Part shown: positions 63,397 to 64,000 of the stretch, piece by piece
How positions within the stretch are numbered: position 1 is the stretch's first letter
Layout of the letters: each line of letters starts with the position of its first letter
DNA from: Berberis thunbergii
Taxonomy: Eukaryota; Streptophyta; Magnoliopsida; Ranunculales; Berberidaceae
Length of the DNA stretch: 64,000 nt
NCBI GenBank assembly: GCA_003290165.1
Contig: QNQO01009210.1
Location: forward strand, 62,001-126,000
Direction of reading: 5' to 3'
Position numbers and translations under genes: made by a program
Notes under the pieces: model-generated
What the model was told of the DNA's origin: nothing
Database searches by the model: none
What the model saw: the letters and a program-made list of their open reading frames with translations, nothing else

Positions 63397-64000
63397 CACT
63401 ACACCAAAAGGCCTGTTTAGCTACACGAAGATGGCCACGGCTCTAAACCGTTGGTTTATTTGCCACGGAAAAAAATCGTGGATATCGTGGCCAACGGCCG
63501 AAAACCATGGCTATAATCACTGCCCAAAAGCTGGCCACGGCCAAAAACCATGGCTATAATGGGCAACGGCCAAAAATCGTTGCTAAACAAGACAGTTTTA
63601 CACGTGCCGCCTGTGTGGAGAGTGCTAGAAAGTGGATTTTCGCGCTCTGGCGAAAACGGGTTCTCGCGCTTTGGCGAAAAAAATTGGGGTAAAAGAATTT
63701 GGCGCGGTCATTGCGAAAAAGAATTTCAACCTAAATTAGTTTGCGCGGTCATTGCGAAAAATAATTTCGACCTAAATCAGAGTTAGAGAGAGGTTTAGCG
63801 CAGAGGAGAGATCGAGGAGCTTCAGAGAGCTTGAAAAATTCACGGTTTGGTAATCAATCAGTGGAAGAGAAAGAAGAGAGAGGAGCTTGAGAGAGCTTGA
63901 AAATTTCACGGTTTAGAGAATCAGAGTCAGAGAGAGGAGCAGAGGAGAGATCGAGGAGCTTGAGAGAGCTTGAAAATTTCACGATTTAGAAAATCAGAGT
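63397..64000 (+). mobile_element. Pack-CACTA family element PC5, A end (runs off the window)
   Basis: CACTACACCAAAAGGCCTGT at 63397 and GTTTAGCTACACGAAGATGG start the A array, with CAACGG/CCACGG units to about 63590. An AAAAAAATTGGGG box is at 63679. It interrupts a copia RNase H frame. The leader here is not the CT-rich tract of PC2 and PC4 but GCGCGGTCATTGCGAAAA repeats and a GA-rich tandem repeat, so this is a divergent subfamily. Cargo is not visible. Confidence 0.8.
63700..64000. repeat. Tandem repeats in the PC5 leader
   Basis: GCGCGGTCATTGCGAAAAA is repeated 42 bases apart (about 63702 and 63744). Then units with GAGGAGCTTGAGAGAGCTTG plus AAAATTTCACGGTTT start at about 63814, 63880 and 63953 (spacing 66 and 73). 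The run may continue past the window. Confidence 0.75.

Overview
This is plant nuclear DNA, very probably from an angiosperm. It is AT-rich, has GT/AG introns, encodes plant-only protein families (DMP, LORELEI-like, STRUBBELIG kinases, plastid protoporphyrinogen oxidase) and is built almost entirely of nested transposable elements. I see no clearly intact host gene. The only long uninterrupted reading frame is a 587-codon gag-like ORF inside an LTR retrotransposon.

The dominant feature is one family of CACTA-type DNA transposons, here called PC1 to PC5. All share a left end 'A' (CACTACACCAAAAGGCC, then a subterminal array of short palindromes built on CCACGG/CAACGG...CCGTGG/CCGTTG, then a pyrimidine-rich leader). 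All share a different right end 'B' (the same palindromes, closing with TTTTTGGTGTAGTG). Between the ends, PC1, PC2 and PC4 carry a Transposase_24 (Ptta/En/Spm) gene with at least four exons, broken in every copy. PC1 to PC4 also carry a different set of exon-intron fragments copied from unrelated host genes, as Pack-CACTA (transduplicating) elements do. PC1 (1-8020, left end outside the window) holds cinnamoyl-CoA reductase-like, STRUBBELIG-type kinase and transportin-1 fragments. PC2 (13335-24542) holds LORELEI-like (antisense), nucleotide-sugar transporter, PTEN2-like, ABCB1-like and GPN2-like fragments. PC3 (26928-57812, inverted, flanked by AAT on both sides) holds almost all of a protoporphyrinogen oxidase gene, one unidentified exon, and SIN3, BRR2, Brittle-1-type carrier and TIM22 fragments. 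PC4 (38233-50139) sits inside the Brittle-1 exon of PC3; it holds a DMP gene with one stop, ARIA, F-box, MOM1-like, SMC5 and histidinol-phosphatase (HISN7) fragments. PC5 begins at 63397 and leaves the window.

PC3 is also split by an 8.8-kb LTR retrotransposon (27546-36367, duplication GTAAA, LTRs of about 1.85 kb) that encodes a CCHC gag-like protein and no visible polymerase. Between the PC elements lie remnants of other transposons. There are Transposase_24 fragments of three further CACTA lineages (8866-10999, 11640-13240, 24560-25913) and an antisense Ty3/gypsy RNase H fragment (11001-11600). There is also an antisense Ty1/copia RNase H and LTR fragment (62200-63396), cut by PC5. A cucumisin-like subtilase pseudogene (58178-62095) is split by a hAT-like element and by a 192-bp near-palindromic MITE.

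The nesting gives a relative history: PC3 inserted first, then PC4 and the LTR element landed inside it. The cargo genes do not form a pathway. What they share is having been copied by the same transposon family, mostly in the same orientation as the transposase, with splice sites still visible. That arrangement can give chimeric transcripts, and one chimeric ORF (BRR2 joined to Brittle-1) is visible.
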